64,000 nucleotides of DNA from Paramarasmius palmivorus (GCA_037176845.1 JAYKXP010000189.1:1-64000), one strand, 5' to 3'. Positions 51,774 through 63,899 are shown, counted from the first letter of the stretch. The notes: generated by a model from the sequence alone, not told the origin. Numbers and translations: made by a program.

Positions 51774-52961
51774 ATGGTGATCCTGCCGGAGATCTTGGAC
51801 AACATTCTACAACTATGTCCCAGAGATGTTCTCTTAAACACTTGCATGGTATCGAGAGGGGCGCACAGAACAAGCGTGCCACTATTGTATCAGGAATTCG
51901 CTCCAGATCGGCCCAGGCAGATGGTTTTGTTCTTCAAAACAATCCTTCGTAATCCAGGTCTTGGGGAGTACGTAGAGAGTGTATTCATTAGGTGTGTTGC
52001 GTACTTATTACCTGGAACATCTTATTTAATCAGTACTATGTAGCCTTGAGGTTGGCACTAAGCACCTGCCAACGCGTTCATTCTTCCGGTTGATGACACG
52101 CGCATTCTCATTTCTACCAAAAATCACAGATCTCGCTCTCGACATTTCTGAAATCCCCTCATTTGCTTTATCAGCTATCACTCTCCCGAAACTCTCCTTC
52201 CTCGTGCTTCTACACCTCACTACCGACAAATTACATTTCCTATATCGACACAGAGAATCACTACAGGATCTCATCTTCAATGACGGTTCCAACGTCTTTA
52301 TAGATGGCTCTGAACCACCGCCGATTCTACCGAAGCTACGATCCCTGAATGGTCCCCCCAATGTCGTTCCACACATACTTGCGCCTTCTCTCCCGGCTTT
52401 TCATTGCCTCGAGGTTATCTGGGGTGATCATATCACCCAAGGGGACTATCAACCAGTAATAGATGCTTTCGAATCTGCGTGTCGAGGGAGCAATCACCCA
52501 ATGCTTCGACTATTTATTCTGCGATGCACACGGAACATTGATCTATTTTGTGCGGTTGCACGTCAGATGCCTCACCTAACACACCTGTTCATGAGATATG
52601 GTAGTCCAACTAGAGAAGTAAGCGAGGTTCGTCTTCTTCAATGTCGTTATTGCCTATTTTTGGTACTGATTGTCACAAAGTCAGAGATAGACGTGATAAC
52701 GAGTCATATGGGTGAGTTCTCTCGGCTCGAACATTTGGACTGGATCGTATTCTTTTGGGATGACATTAAGAGTGAGGAATATGAGCTAGTGAATCGATTT
52801 CAGAAGGTGTGTCCTTCTCTAAGGTCGTGGAGAGCATTCGGTACGTCTTTCTGGGATTATGAAGAATGAGCTATTACTAATCCAATCCTACAGGGGGAAG
52901 GATGTGGTGTCGACATGTATCTGAAAGTGGGGAGCTTTCGAGTATCTGGAGGAAAGCCTAG
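51774..52961 (+). CDS. F-box-like / LRR-like protein, copy 2
   Basis: Four exons join in phase: 51774-51978, 52034-52626, 52681-52840 and 52894-52961 (1026 nt, 341 aa). Introns have good donors (GTGTAT, GTTCGT, GTACGT) and acceptors (aatcag, acaaag, ctacag), with a branch-like ctgat or ctaat. The N-terminus MVILPEILDNILQLCPRDVL...VSRGAHRTSVPLLYQEF is an F-box-like domain, expected to bind Skp1 in an SCF ubiquitin ligase. The rest has LRR-like strand-turn segments (LVLLHLTTDKLHFLYRH, LPKLRSLNGPP, PMLRLFILRC, FSRLEHLDW) for target binding. An in-frame start 25 codons earlier (51699) would add a hydrophobic leader; I prefer 51774 because the F-box usually starts the protein. The target is unknown. 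Confidence 0.75.
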
Positions 52962-54375
52962 TACGCAATTCTGTCACTCTAGGTATAGGCTATACGGTAG
53001 ACAGTATATCGAGCAACCGAAGAATGGATGTGCCCTTTGGAGTCATGAAATGACTAGGATAGTAATAGAACTTCGCATATAGCATATTATTCTCTGAGAG
53101 TCACAATCAGACCAGCAGATCAACATCCATGATAGCTCTGTGAAATTCCTTTCCTACCATCGCAAGCGTAGCTTTTCCTTCAAGGTTCTACTGTTTGATT
53201 TCTTGTTCGTGCGACAGCGATTCCTCGGGGTGATCTGTTCAGCGCTGTAATAGGTAGTATTACAGGCGTTCTAACATGTTGTACCTAGTCTCAGTCTTAT
53301 GCATCATGTTCCCCGTGCATTGTGCTTACCGAATCGGGATCGCCCCGTCTCAGCGATCATCGGCATCTTTCTCGAATACCACAACATACAGGGTGCAGAC
53401 CACCATTTCAACACCTTCGTCAGATTGAGTTCCATCACTCGGATGACGCGCGTTTCTCTCATCCGGTGACGTCACATGTCCCTAACTCTGACCTCACGTT
53501 GTTCTTCCTCTACCACGATGACAACTAGAACGCTTGAGGCGTTCTGCATTTCTCTGCTCCGATCCCGTATGCTCAAAGCAGTCGGCAGATCTAATTCAAG
53601 AGCACAAGCGAGGAATCACTTTGTAGGGTAGATAAGAATGGAATAGCTCTGAGGTACATTTCCTATTTTATCGTGTATGACGGGTGCTTTATCATCTTCC
53701 TTCCTCGACCAATTTTCTCATACCCTTGATATCCATCCATACCCCACAAGCGCCATGTAATTCCACGTGTACATTACCAAGAAGCCCTAGCTTCTAGTTC
53801 TCAAAGGCGCCCATTCTATTTCCATGCTTAAAAGGATTCGGATATAAAAGGACAGAAATTAGGAGAGTAGCATGGAGAGGAACAAGATGGAGTCGATGAA
53901 GGACAACGAGCCGAGCCTGTATCTCGCTATATCTGCCTCCGTTGCCATTCATCGGTACTTCTTTCGCCAGGTTGTTTCACACGCTCACAACCTCACCACG
54001 ACCGTGTTTGTGTTTTTTGAACCCACTACTTGACCCGACACGGACGCTTGCCCAGGATTTAGGGACCATGTTCATGATACGCGAAGAAGAAAAGACGATA
54101 GGCCAGAGTAGGAGCGATTCAACAAAAGTGTCATCACGGTGGCTAGAAAGTAACGCTGGAGGCAGAGGAATAGGAATTGAAACAGAATAACAGGACCGTG
54201 TAGGGCACAACGAACGCGGAGCGAAGTTTGATTGAGATGGGAGGTACTTCAGGTTCTATACTAGCCAGACAGACGAAGAACGAGTCCCGGCAGCAGCGGT
54301 CTTGGTGAAGCTTGACACTCGGGCTATGTGAGAAATAGGAGAAAATCAACCAATCAAAGATGCTTCCAATGTGGC
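52962..54375. other. F-box unit spacer, no gene recognised
   Basis: Conserved with 30991-32404 and identical to 60519-61932 as far as seen. Short frames only. Confidence 0.5.
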
Positions 54376-54690
54376 CCGGGAGCAATGACTCAATGCTTGG
54401 TCTATTTGTTCTGCGATGCGCACGGAATATCAATCTATCCTTTGCGCTTGAAGGTCAGATGCCTCACCTAACGCACCTGTTCATGATTTGTTTATGGTTT
54501 TGCTTGCCATAGAGTCAGATATAGACTTTAAATGAGTCACATGAATAAACTCTCTCAGCTCGAACATTTGGAATGGATTGATTTTCTTTGGGAAAACCTA
54601 CCGAGTGATGTGCGAGCTAGTGAATGAATTTCAAAACGCATGTCCTTCTTTGAAGAACTTGGGATTTGGGTCATAAATCCAAGCAGATTG
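54376..54690 (+). pseudogene. F-box paralog 3' fragment
   Basis: Encodes broken versions of the SNxPMLRLFILRCxRNI, QMPHLTHLFM and LEHLxWIxF blocks of the F-box gene. No F-box is present. Confidence 0.7.
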
Positions 54691-55156
54691 TGTGTAGATG
54701 CTGTGGAAACCCGCTCTGGAAATATAAGGATTACTAGGACACTAAGAAGTTCAACTTACGGATCACGTCAAGTTCAAGATGTGATTGCATCCCGCTCATA
54801 CCCGCCTGACTCATTGAATCCAAACGAGTTTTATTAGGTCTTCCACGTCCTTCGGCTCAAACCTACGCACAAAGGTAACTTTGCAATCTGATGTTGGGCC
54901 CAACATTTCGAAATTACTCATCGGGCACAGACGGAATTACGGTCTATGTGATTGTGATATAATCTCGTCCCGCCCTGTCAGTGTTATTATTAGCACATAC
55001 AGCATATAGGAGCACCGAGAATCTGCCGAGAAGAGATTATACATGATAATCATCAAGGTGCGCGGGAGCTCTCATATTCTCACACCCCAAGAAACACATA
55101 TAGGTCAGGGATTTTTGCATTATCATCTACCATACCAGTTCTCTCCCATCTTGACG
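54691..55156. other. 5' flank of the small secreted protein gene
   Basis: No gene recognised. Here the two tandem units start to diverge (first difference at about 54702). Confidence 0.5.
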
Positions 55157-55751
55157 ATGAAGTTGTCCACCACTTCCATCGTTGTCTTTGCCTTGCTCGG
55201 TACGTTCGTACACTTACTCCCCTACCTACCAAATAAAACTCAACCTCTATAGCCCACGCTTCGGCTCAAAACGTTACACTGCCTGGCTCTGGTGAACAAC
55301 AGGTCCAAAACCAATGCGAGTCTCAAGCAAATGCCATGCTCAATGCCATTAAAGTGTGTATTATCATTATCTCGCCACGGCTGATTGTTCATTCTCTACC
55401 ATAGGTCTGTAGCAGTCAGAGTCAGCAACAGAGCATCATTGACTGCCTTTGCTCTGACAACACTAGCGACACCATTGGTGTCGCATTGAATTGTGCCGTC
55501 TCTGCGGATGGTAGTTTGCTGCAAGATGCGCAAAAAGCGTTTGATCGTAAGTAATCATTCAGGTTGCTCTCACCATCGAATATTCAACCAGTGTCATAGA
55601 ATACTCTCAGAACTGTCAGTCTGACGGAAAGGAAGTAAAGCAGCAGACTATTCGAAGTGAAGGGAATGGCGCAATGGGATTGCACCTGCCAGGAGGTAAG
55701 ATGTTGAGTGTTTTGGGTTTGATGATGATTGTTATTGTGGAGGCTTTTTGA
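55157..55751 (+). CDS. small secreted cysteine protein, 145 aa (member 1)
   Basis: Exons 55157-55199, 55253-55353, 55405-55546 and 55600-55751 join in phase (438 nt). MKLSTTSIVVFALL-AHASA is a signal peptide. The mature part has six cysteines in the pattern QC...VC...DCLC...NC...NC with the motif SDTIGVALNCAVSADG. The C-terminus ends in a hydrophobic stretch (MLSVLGLMMIVIVEAF) that could be a GPI-anchor signal. Family unknown to me; small size, Cys content and placement in a duplicating repeat-rich region are those of fungal candidate effectors, but no function can be claimed. Near-identical to 62705, related to 58173. Confidence 0.82.
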
Positions 55752-56000
55752 CCCGTATCTGATTTTGATGTATGAACAAGTTGGGTTTAGCCCTATGAAG
55801 CACAAGTTGGTGCAAGTTTGGTCGCCTAGTCGAATATATCAATGAGAAATAATCTTAAAGGCAAACATGAAAGGGAGCTTCTTGGAAGCAAGCATGCATA
55901 AGGAAGGCTGAGAACGTGGTGGGCAAAGATCAATCGAATGTTCGGTTGTTCGGTTTAGAGATCCGAGGGTTTATCGTTATCAGAATCAACGTTATCTTGG
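55752..56000. other. intergenic
   Basis: 3' flank of the secreted-protein gene; nothing else seen. Confidence 0.5.
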
Positions 56001-56340
56001 ATGACGTCAACAAGGCCTAACCCTAAACCCTACTTGGGACCAACGCCTTTTCTTCTCCACCTCACAACGCTTGGAGCCATCGTTATCCAAACCAGAAAAC
56101 GCTCGATATCGACACCGAAGCACCGTCCCAATGTTATCACACACCAACCACCTTCGGTACCCCAACAAAAAAGTTCCCAGCTTCTCGTTCGCAACGGCGC
56201 TCGTTTTGCTCTCATTCGGGCTCTATAAGACGATGGAGGTTAGCCAGAGGTTGTATGAAGAGGAAGATGCAATACGAACGACAACGATTCTGCATACCTT
56301 CCCCCAGTACCTGCGCTTGGACCGGATCGAGGGACCGTGA
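56001..56340 (+). pseudogene. small single-TM protein gene, frameshifted copy
   Basis: Corresponds to the open frame at 63555-63899 but has lost about 18 bp after the first 20 codons and gained a 14-bp insert (caccaaccacc...), so the start (MTSTRPNPKPYLGPTPFLLH) and the end (FATALVLLSFGLYKTM...LHTFPQYLRL) lie in different frames. Confidence 0.65.
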
Positions 56341-56759
56341 CTATGTGCTGCGGGCTCGGATGGATAGGAAGTAGGCACGAAGGAAATCCCAAAACTCGCT
56401 TTATCCGACATTCATCCCCTTCCACTCCTCCACTATCCGTACCTCATTTGACCGAATAGACATAGAAGTCGCCGTCACACCCCTACGCCCCCGACATCGA
56501 CCCGCGGAGCATGGTGCTAGTGATACACCGCGGTGCGCTGGGACAAGGAGAGTAGTTAGAGAAAGAGTGGAAGGACGAAAGGGTGAAACATCATAGATAA
56601 TGGAAGGTTCTCCCGATGGTGTGTTGTTTCGCCCCCTCCTCGGAACCATGATATCGACCACTCCTTCAGAACGTACCTGCCTGTCTCTCCATTGACGTAT
56701 CGACGCTCTCCGTCGTTATTCACGCGGGCCATCATCGTTCTCAACGCCGGAATCCGCAC
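56341..56759. other. no gene recognised
   Basis: Nothing supported; short frames only. Confidence 0.4.
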
Positions 56760-57960
56760 CTATTTTTGGTCCTTCTGCTGCTCAGCACTCGCGTCCTAGG
56801 CTTCAAAGCATTTCGATCTCATTCGGAAGATCAGTATTCCATATTCCATACTTCTCTTTGCCCTCAGTCGTGTTCCTGGATATTCGCGGACATTTCCTGC
56901 TCTCTAGGTCATAGTAAACGCCTCCTCTCTCAATGGTTCGACCAGGATTGGATGTACGTCTTTGTTATCTTGTCCATGTCCGGTTGCTTATCACGACAAA
57001 CTCTAGCTTCGACCTCGATGTCTTGGTGAACGTTCCCGGGAGAACGTACGTCTCTCGTATGATTGGATCCCCGATTGTTTATATCAGGCGTATTTGTTTC
57101 CCTTCAGCTCATTTCCACGCCTCTCAGCACCTTTCGGCACCCGTTGCATCAAGCCAATAGAGGTCGTTTATCAAATCCCAGCGCAGGAACTGAAACCCAA
57201 AGCACGTTCTGCCGATCCTAGTCTTTGGAAAGAGGGTAGTAGTTGCCAGGTTAAGTTTTGTACCTGGATCGCTTCAATCGTGACAAGGACACCATTGTGA
57301 CGTGGTTGTCACGCTTGCCTTCTGTACTTCGGAATATAGACATTGCAAGCAGCTCGGGTTCGATCCCCGAACGATCTAATTCCCTTGGAAAGATCTGTTT
57401 TTCCTTCTTGTCCAATCCTCCGTTTCCTTCCCGAATCGGAGACCAACCTCTGCCTCCAATGTCACTTGTTCGAGTTGCGAAGATACGTCACGATTTTACA
57501 CCCATTTCAACAACAGGTCAATTTCGATGGTACCTGATAATCGATGATGTCTTCACAGCTTCACGCCTTGCCTCCGTCCCTTGGGTTTAGAAATCTTTCT
57601 GATGCCGTATTGTTGGCACCATTTCGGGATTGGATGATGTAGAGGAGGTGGTTTCTATACCGTTGAGATAAAGTATTGATACCTATCAACTTTCAGCGTT
57701 TTTGTACCGATCCGTCGTTGGTTGACCGGACTTTCGGCAACAAGGTATGAAGTCATCTTGGTTCTCTGAACAGCTTCCTTGCCTTCTTGATAGACCATAT
57801 TCCAGGGTTTGGTTCTTATACTTTACGTTTTCGTTCCTGATTACACGTGTCGATCGCTAGAATTCCAATATTTTCGGTCTTTGAAGGGTATAGACAACGC
57901 GTCTTCTTCCGTAAGAGGCTTCTGCAAGTTTCGCCATGGTGATGTTCCATCTGCCGAACG
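56760..57960 (+). repeat. composite unit, copy 5, strongly diverged
   Basis: Recognisable parts: ggttcgaccaggattggatgtacgtc (as in the GTACGT donor region), gaacgtacgtctctcgtatgattgg...tatatcag, a tRNA-Gly-like sequence (57289) and downstream cgcgtcttcttccgtaagaggc, as in the type-A tRNA spacer. Confidence 0.6.
57289..57378 (+). pseudogene. diverged tRNA-Gly pseudogene
   Basis: Keeps CTTGCCTTCTG (anticodon loop altered), GCAAGCAGC, T-arm TCGGG-TTCGATC-CCCGA; the acceptor (ACACCAT with ACGATCT) no longer pairs. Confidence 0.7.
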
Positions 57961-58172
57961 GTACAGTATGAATTCATCACAAATCATCTGCTCATCTTTC
58001 CAAGTAGGCAGGCCCATAACGGCTAGCAAGCGGATGTAACGTATAACACAACGTATCGAGCAACCACCCGTCGTCAATCGAGGCGACGGAATCAGGGTAT
58101 TACTTACAGCACTCCATTGGAGTCTTAGCATTAACAAAATAACACTGGAACTATACACAACTCGTCCAATTA

Positions 58173-58776
58173 TCAAGCGAGCGCGAAATAAACACCCATC
58201 ACTGCTCCGAAGACGCTCAGCACCCCACTTCCTACAGTCAACGCACCATTTCCTTGAATATCCTGCTGTTTCACTTCTTGTCCACTCGATTTGCATTGCT
58301 CAGCATAGTCTATACCACCAGATCAGTCTCACTTCACGCCGAACACTGCACAAAGAACAACTTACTATTAAATGCCTTTTCAGCTTGGTTTTTAAGATCA
58401 CCATCAACCGAAACAGCGCAATTCAAAGCCTCGCCGATAGTATCGCTCATCTCATCGGAGCACATACAGCTAATCAGCGCTTGTTCACGACCATCAGGCT
58501 GTTCGGATGCGGCGTTTGCGCAGTTCTATGACAAGTTAATACGAACGGCGGATAAGGAAGAGAATGCGACTGACGTCGATATTATCGACTAATGCATTGT
58601 CTTGAGACTCGCATTGTTGCTGGACTTGTTCGTTATCGGCATCAAGGGACTTAAAGTTCACCTGGGCAGAAGCGAACCCTTTGATATCAAACGACGCAGG
58701 GTGAACATAGGCTCCTGAGACTGGTGGATCTGAACATACCGAATAAGCTGAGAACAACGAGAGAGGTGAACTTCAT
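58173..58776 (-). CDS. small secreted cysteine protein, 145 aa (member 2, inverted)
   Basis: Exons on the minus strand: 58776-58740, 58678-58575, 58525-58366 and 58309-58173, in phase (438 nt, 145 aa), with intron phases 1, 0, 1 as in the plus-strand members. Signal peptide MKFTSLVVLSLFGFASA; same cysteine order (QQC...NC...SCMC...NC...QC) and motif SDTIGEALNCAVSVDG; a hydrophobic C-terminus (VLSVFGAVMGVYFALA) again suggests a GPI signal. The sequence differs strongly from members 1 and 3, so the family predates the tandem duplication. It lies head-away from the next F-box unit. Function unknown. Confidence 0.82.
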
Positions 58777-59330
58777 AACTGTGAGAGATGAATAGAATGC
58801 AGAAACATGAGTTCTCATTGATGCTTTTATACTTAGGATGATCCTCAAGCTCCGTGAATGGCGATGTCGGGTAGAGCACTTGTGGCACACTCAACTTCCC
58901 GAATACTTCGAAGTCGGTGATAAACATCCAGGGGACACAGCTCTACATCCCAAAATGAATCGGGCGGTATAGCTTGAGGGCAAGAAACCGACTGCAACTG
59001 GCGTTGGAGTAGCCACGGGGGACTTGGGAGGCCCTATTCTTTGGCGCCCGTAGACGCTCCAGCCTCGAGGCGGTAAAGAAGCAAGGAATAAGGTACGTAA
59101 CAAAAGTGAGCAAAAGATAGATATAGATGTCTTGCGGGGTATAGCCTATCGATCCCGAGCTACACTTTTCCTTTAGCCACCACCTTCTCGATTTTCATCC
59201 AGCTCTGAGTATATTGCTCGCTTTCAAGTAGGTAATTGGTTTTCAATGGATCGGTATGGAACACTTAGCTCTTTTGCTAGTAACTGCCATTCGATCGATC
59301 GCGATATTCACCTTCACTGTCGAAACCAAG

Positions 59331-60518
59331 ATGGTGATCCTGCCGGAGATCTTGGACAACATTCTACAACTATGTCCCAGAGATGTTCTCTTAAACACTT
59401 GCATGGTATCGAGAGGGGCGCACAGAACAAGCGTGCCACTATTGTATCAGGAATTCGCTCCAGATCGGCCCAGGCAGATGGTTTTGTTCTTCAAAACAAT
59501 CCTTCGTAATCCAGGTCTTGGGGAGTACGTAGAGAGTGTATTCATTAGGTGTGTTGCGTACTTATTACCTGGAACATCTTATTTAATCAGTACTATGTAG
59601 CCTTGAGGTTGGCACTAAGCACCTGCCAACGCGTTCATTCTTCCGGTTGATGACACGCGCATTCTCATTTCTACCAAAAATCACAGATCTCGCTCTCGAC
59701 ATTTCTGAAATCCCCTCATTTGCTTTATCAGCTATCACTCTCCCGAAACTCTCCTTCCTCGTGCTTCTACACCTCACTACCGACAAATTACATTTCCTAT
59801 ATCGACACAGAGAATCACTACAGGATCTCATCTTCAATGACGGTTCCAACGTCTTTATAGATGGCTCTGAACCACCGCCGATTCTACCGAAGCTACGATC
59901 CCTGAATGGTCCCCCCAATGTCGTTCCACACATACTTGCGCCTTCTCTCCCGGCTTTTCATTGCCTCGAGGTTATCTGGGGTGATCATATCACCCAAGGG
60001 GACTATCAACCAGTAATAGATGCTTTCGAATCTGCGTGTCGAGGGAGCAATCACCCAATGCTTCGACTATTTATTCTGCGATGCACACGGAACATTGATC
60101 TATTTTGTGCGGTTGCACGTCAGATGCCTCACCTAACACACCTGTTCATGAGATATGGTAGTCCAACTAGAGAAGTAAGCGAGGTTCGTCTTCTTCAATG
60201 TCGTTATTGCCTATTTTTGGTACTGATTGTCACAAAGTCAGAGATAGACGTGATAACGAGTCATATGGGTGAGTTCTCTCGGCTCGAACATTTGGACTGG
60301 ATCGTATTCTTTTGGGATGACATTAAGAGTGAGGAATATGAGCTAGTGAATCGATTTCAGAAGGTGTGTCCTTCTCTAAGGTCGTGGAGAGCATTCGGTA
60401 CGTCTTTCTGGGATTATGAAGAATGAGCTATTACTAATCCAATCCTACAGGGGGAAGGATGTGGTGTCGACATGTATCTGAAAGTGGGGAGCTTTCGAGT
60501 ATCTGGAGGAAAGCCTAG
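59331..60518 (+). CDS. F-box-like / LRR-like protein, copy 3
   Basis: Exons 59331-59535, 59591-60183, 60238-60397 and 60451-60518, the same model as 51774-52961 shifted by 7,557 bp; I found no difference in the coding sequence (341 aa). Expected role: substrate receptor of an SCF ubiquitin ligase (family knowledge); substrate unknown. Two identical intact copies beside one dead copy (29867) suggest very recent duplication or gene conversion. Confidence 0.75.
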
Positions 60519-61932
60519 TACGCAATTCTGTCACTCTAGGTATAGGCTATACGGTAGACAGTATATCGAGCAACCGAAGAATGGATGTGCCCTTTGGAGT
60601 CATGAAATGACTAGGATAGTAATAGAACTTCGCATATAGCATATTATTCTCTGAGAGTCACAATCAGACCAGCAGATCAACATCCATGATAGCTCTGTGA
60701 AATTCCTTTCCTACCATCGCAAGCGTAGCTTTTCCTTCAAGGTTCTACTGTTTGATTTCTTGTTCGTGCGACAGCGATTCCTCGGGGTGATCTGTTCAGC
60801 GCTGTAATAGGTAGTATTACAGGCGTTCTAACATGTTGTACCTAGTCTCAGTCTTATGCATCATGTTCCCCGTGCATTGTGCTTACCGAATCGGGATCGC
60901 CCCGTCTCAGCGATCATCGGCATCTTTCTCGAATACCACAACATACAGGGTGCAGACCACCATTTCAACACCTTCGTCAGATTGAGTTCCATCACTCGGA
61001 TGACGCGCGTTTCTCTCATCCGGTGACGTCACATGTCCCTAACTCTGACCTCACGTTGTTCTTCCTCTACCACGATGACAACTAGAACGCTTGAGGCGTT
61101 CTGCATTTCTCTGCTCCGATCCCGTATGCTCAAAGCAGTCGGCAGATCTAATTCAAGAGCACAAGCGAGGAATCACTTTGTAGGGTAGATAAGAATGGAA
61201 TAGCTCTGAGGTACATTTCCTATTTTATCGTGTATGACGGGTGCTTTATCATCTTCCTTCCTCGACCAATTTTCTCATACCCTTGATATCCATCCATACC
61301 CCACAAGCGCCATGTAATTCCACGTGTACATTACCAAGAAGCCCTAGCTTCTAGTTCTCAAAGGCGCCCATTCTATTTCCATGCTTAAAAGGATTCGGAT
61401 ATAAAAGGACAGAAATTAGGAGAGTAGCATGGAGAGGAACAAGATGGAGTCGATGAAGGACAACGAGCCGAGCCTGTATCTCGCTATATCTGCCTCCGTT
61501 GCCATTCATCGGTACTTCTTTCGCCAGGTTGTTTCACACGCTCACAACCTCACCACGACCGTGTTTGTGTTTTTTGAACCCACTACTTGACCCGACACGG
61601 ACGCTTGCCCAGGATTTAGGGACCATGTTCATGATACGCGAAGAAGAAAAGACGATAGGCCAGAGTAGGAGCGATTCAACAAAAGTGTCATCACGGTGGC
61701 TAGAAAGTAACGCTGGAGGCAGAGGAATAGGAATTGAAACAGAATAACAGGACCGTGTAGGGCACAACGAACGCGGAGCGAAGTTTGATTGAGATGGGAG
61801 GTACTTCAGGTTCTATACTAGCCAGACAGACGAAGAACGAGTCCCGGCAGCAGCGGTCTTGGTGAAGCTTGACACTCGGGCTATGTGAGAAATAGGAGAA
61901 AATCAACCAATCAAAGATGCTTCCAATGTGGC
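60519..61932. other. F-box unit spacer, no gene recognised
   Basis: As 52962-54375. Confidence 0.5.
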
Positions 61933-62247
61933 CCGGGAGCAATGACTCAATGCTTGGTCTATTTGTTCTGCGATGCGCACGGAATATCAATCTATCCTTT
62001 GCGCTTGAAGGTCAGATGCCTCACCTAACGCACCTGTTCATGATTTGTTTATGGTTTTGCTTGCCATAGAGTCAGATATAGACTTTAAATGAGTCACATG
62101 AATAAACTCTCTCAGCTCGAACATTTGGAATGGATTGATTTTCTTTGGGAAAACCTACCGAGTGATGTGCGAGCTAGTGAATGAATTTCAAAACGCATGT
62201 CCTTCTTTGAAGAACTTGGGATTTGGGTCATAAATCCAAGCAGATTG
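61933..62247 (+). pseudogene. F-box paralog 3' fragment
   Basis: As 54376-54690. Confidence 0.7.
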
Positions 62248-62704
62248 TGTGTAGATGCCGCGGAAACCCGCTCTGGAAATATAAGGATTACTAGTACACT
62301 AAGAAGTTCAACTTACGGATCACGTCAAGTTCAAGATGTGATTGCATCCCGCTCATACCCGCCTGTCCAAATGAGTTTCATTGGGTCTTCCACGTCCTTT
62401 GGCTCAAACCTACGCACAAAGGTAACTTTGCAATCTGATGTTGGGCCCAACATTTCGAAATTACTCATCGGGCCACAGACGGAATTACGGTCTATGTGAT
62501 TGTGATATGATCTCGTCCCGCCCTGTCAGTGTTATTATTAGCACATACAGCATAGAGGAGCACCGAGAATCTGCCGAGAATAGATTATACATGATAATCA
62601 TCAAGGTGCGCCGGGGCTCTCAGATTCTCACACCCCAAGAAACACATATAGGTCAGGGATTTTTGCATTATCATCTACCATACCACTTCTCTCCCATCTT
62701 GACG
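62248..62704. other. 5' flank of the small secreted protein gene
   Basis: Diverges from 54691-55156 by substitutions and small indels; no gene seen. Confidence 0.5.
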
Positions 62705-63299
62705 ATGAAGTTGTCCACCACTTCCATCGTTGTCTTTGCCTTGCTCGGTACGTTCGTACACTTACTCCCCTACCTACCAAATAAAACTCAACCTCTATAG
62801 CCCACGCTTCAGCCCAAAACGTTACACTGCCTGGCTCTGGTGAACAACAGGTCCAAAACCAATGCGAATCTCAAGCAAATGCCATGCTCAATGCCATTAA
62901 AGTGTGTATTATCATTATCTCGCCACGGCTGATTGTTCATTCTCTACCATAGGTCTGTAGCTATCAGAGTCAGCAACAGACCATCATTTACTGCCTTTGC
63001 TCTGACAACACTAGCGACACCATTGGTGTCGCGTTGAATTGTGCCGTCTCTGCGGATGGTAGTTTGCTGCAAGATGCGCAAAAGGCGTTTGATCGTAAGT
63101 AATCATTCAGGTTGCTCTCACGAGGCAATATTCAACCAGTGTCATAGAATACTCTCAGAACTGTCAGTCTGACGGAAAGGAAGTAAAGCAGCAGACTATT
63201 CGAAGTGAAGGGAATGGCGCAATGGGATTGCACCTGCCAGGAGGTAAGATGTTGAGTGTTTTGGGTTTGATGATGATTGTTATTGTGGAGGCTTTTTGA
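62705..63299 (+). CDS. small secreted cysteine protein, 145 aa (member 3)
   Basis: Exons 62705-62747, 62801-62901, 62953-63094 and 63148-63299 join in phase (438 nt). Same signal peptide, six cysteines and hydrophobic C-terminus as member 1 at 55157. The visible protein changes cluster in exon 3 before the DCLC motif (SSQSQQQSIIDC becomes SYQSQQQTIIYC), while introns are almost unchanged; this hints at changing selection on that loop but the numbers are small. Function unknown; candidate effector by size and context only. Confidence 0.82.
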
Positions 63300-63554
63300 C
63301 CCGTATCTGATTTTGATGTATGAACAAGTTGGGTTTAGCCCTATGAAGCACAAGTTGGTGCAAGTTTGGTCGCCTAGTCGAATATATCAATGAGAAATAA
63401 TCTTAAAGGTAAACATGAAAGGGAGTTTCTTGGAAGCAAGCATGCATAAGGAAGGTTGAGAACGTGGTGGGCAAAGATCAATCGAATGTTGATGTTCGGC
63501 TGTTCGGTTTAGAGATCCGAGGAGTTATCGTTATCAGAGTCAGCGTTATCTTAG
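63300..63554. other. intergenic
   Basis: 3' flank of the secreted-protein gene; nothing else seen. Confidence 0.5.
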
Positions 63555-63899
63555 ATGATGTCAACAGGGCCTAACCCTAAACCCTACTTGGGACCAACGC
63601 CTTTTCTTCTCCACTACGATGACCCTCACAACGCTTGGAGCCAATTAGCCATCGTTATCCAAACCACACAACGCTCGATATCGACACCGAACCACCGTCC
63701 CAATGTTATCACTCGGTACCTCAACAAAAAAGTTCCCAGCTTCTCGTTCGCAACGGCGCTCGTTTTGCTCTCATTCGGGCTCTATAAGACGATGAAGGTT
63801 AGCCAGAGGTTGTATGAAGAGGAAGATGCAATACGAACGACAACGATTCTGCATACCTTCCCCCGGTACCTGCGCTTGCACCAGCACGAGGGACCGTGA
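63555..63899 (+). CDS. small single-TM protein, 114 aa
   Basis: Open frame MMSTGPNPKPYLGPTPFLLH... with a membrane helix FSFATALVLLSFGLYKTM at about 70-87, then a charged stretch (QRLYEEEDAIRTTTILHTF). It is conserved, though frameshifted, at 56001-56340, which supports a real gene. No family recognised. The start could lie further upstream or in another exon. Confidence 0.5.
   Translation: MMSTGPNPKPYLGPTPFLLHYDDPHNAWSQLAIVIQTTQRSISTPNHRPNVITRYLNKKVPSFSFATALVLLSFGLYKTMKVSQRLYEEEDAIRTTTILHTFPRYLRLHQHEGP

Larger units (their letters stand above)
51379..58935 (+). repeat. 7,557-bp tandem segmental duplication, first unit
   Basis: Starts at the same bases (cacagctctacatccc) as the second unit at 58936. 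About 3.3 kb (51379-54701) looks identical to 58936-62258; beyond that the copies differ by substitutions and indels. The unit contains an F-box gene, an F-box fragment, two small secreted protein genes, a small TM protein pseudogene and a diverged composite unit. Confidence 0.92.

Noticed and set aside
56018..56034. Telomere-like CCTAACCCTAAACCCTA, also near 63568
   Set aside because: Only about two and a half TTAGGG-type repeats, inside the coding start of the small TM protein (PNPKPY); not an interstitial telomere.
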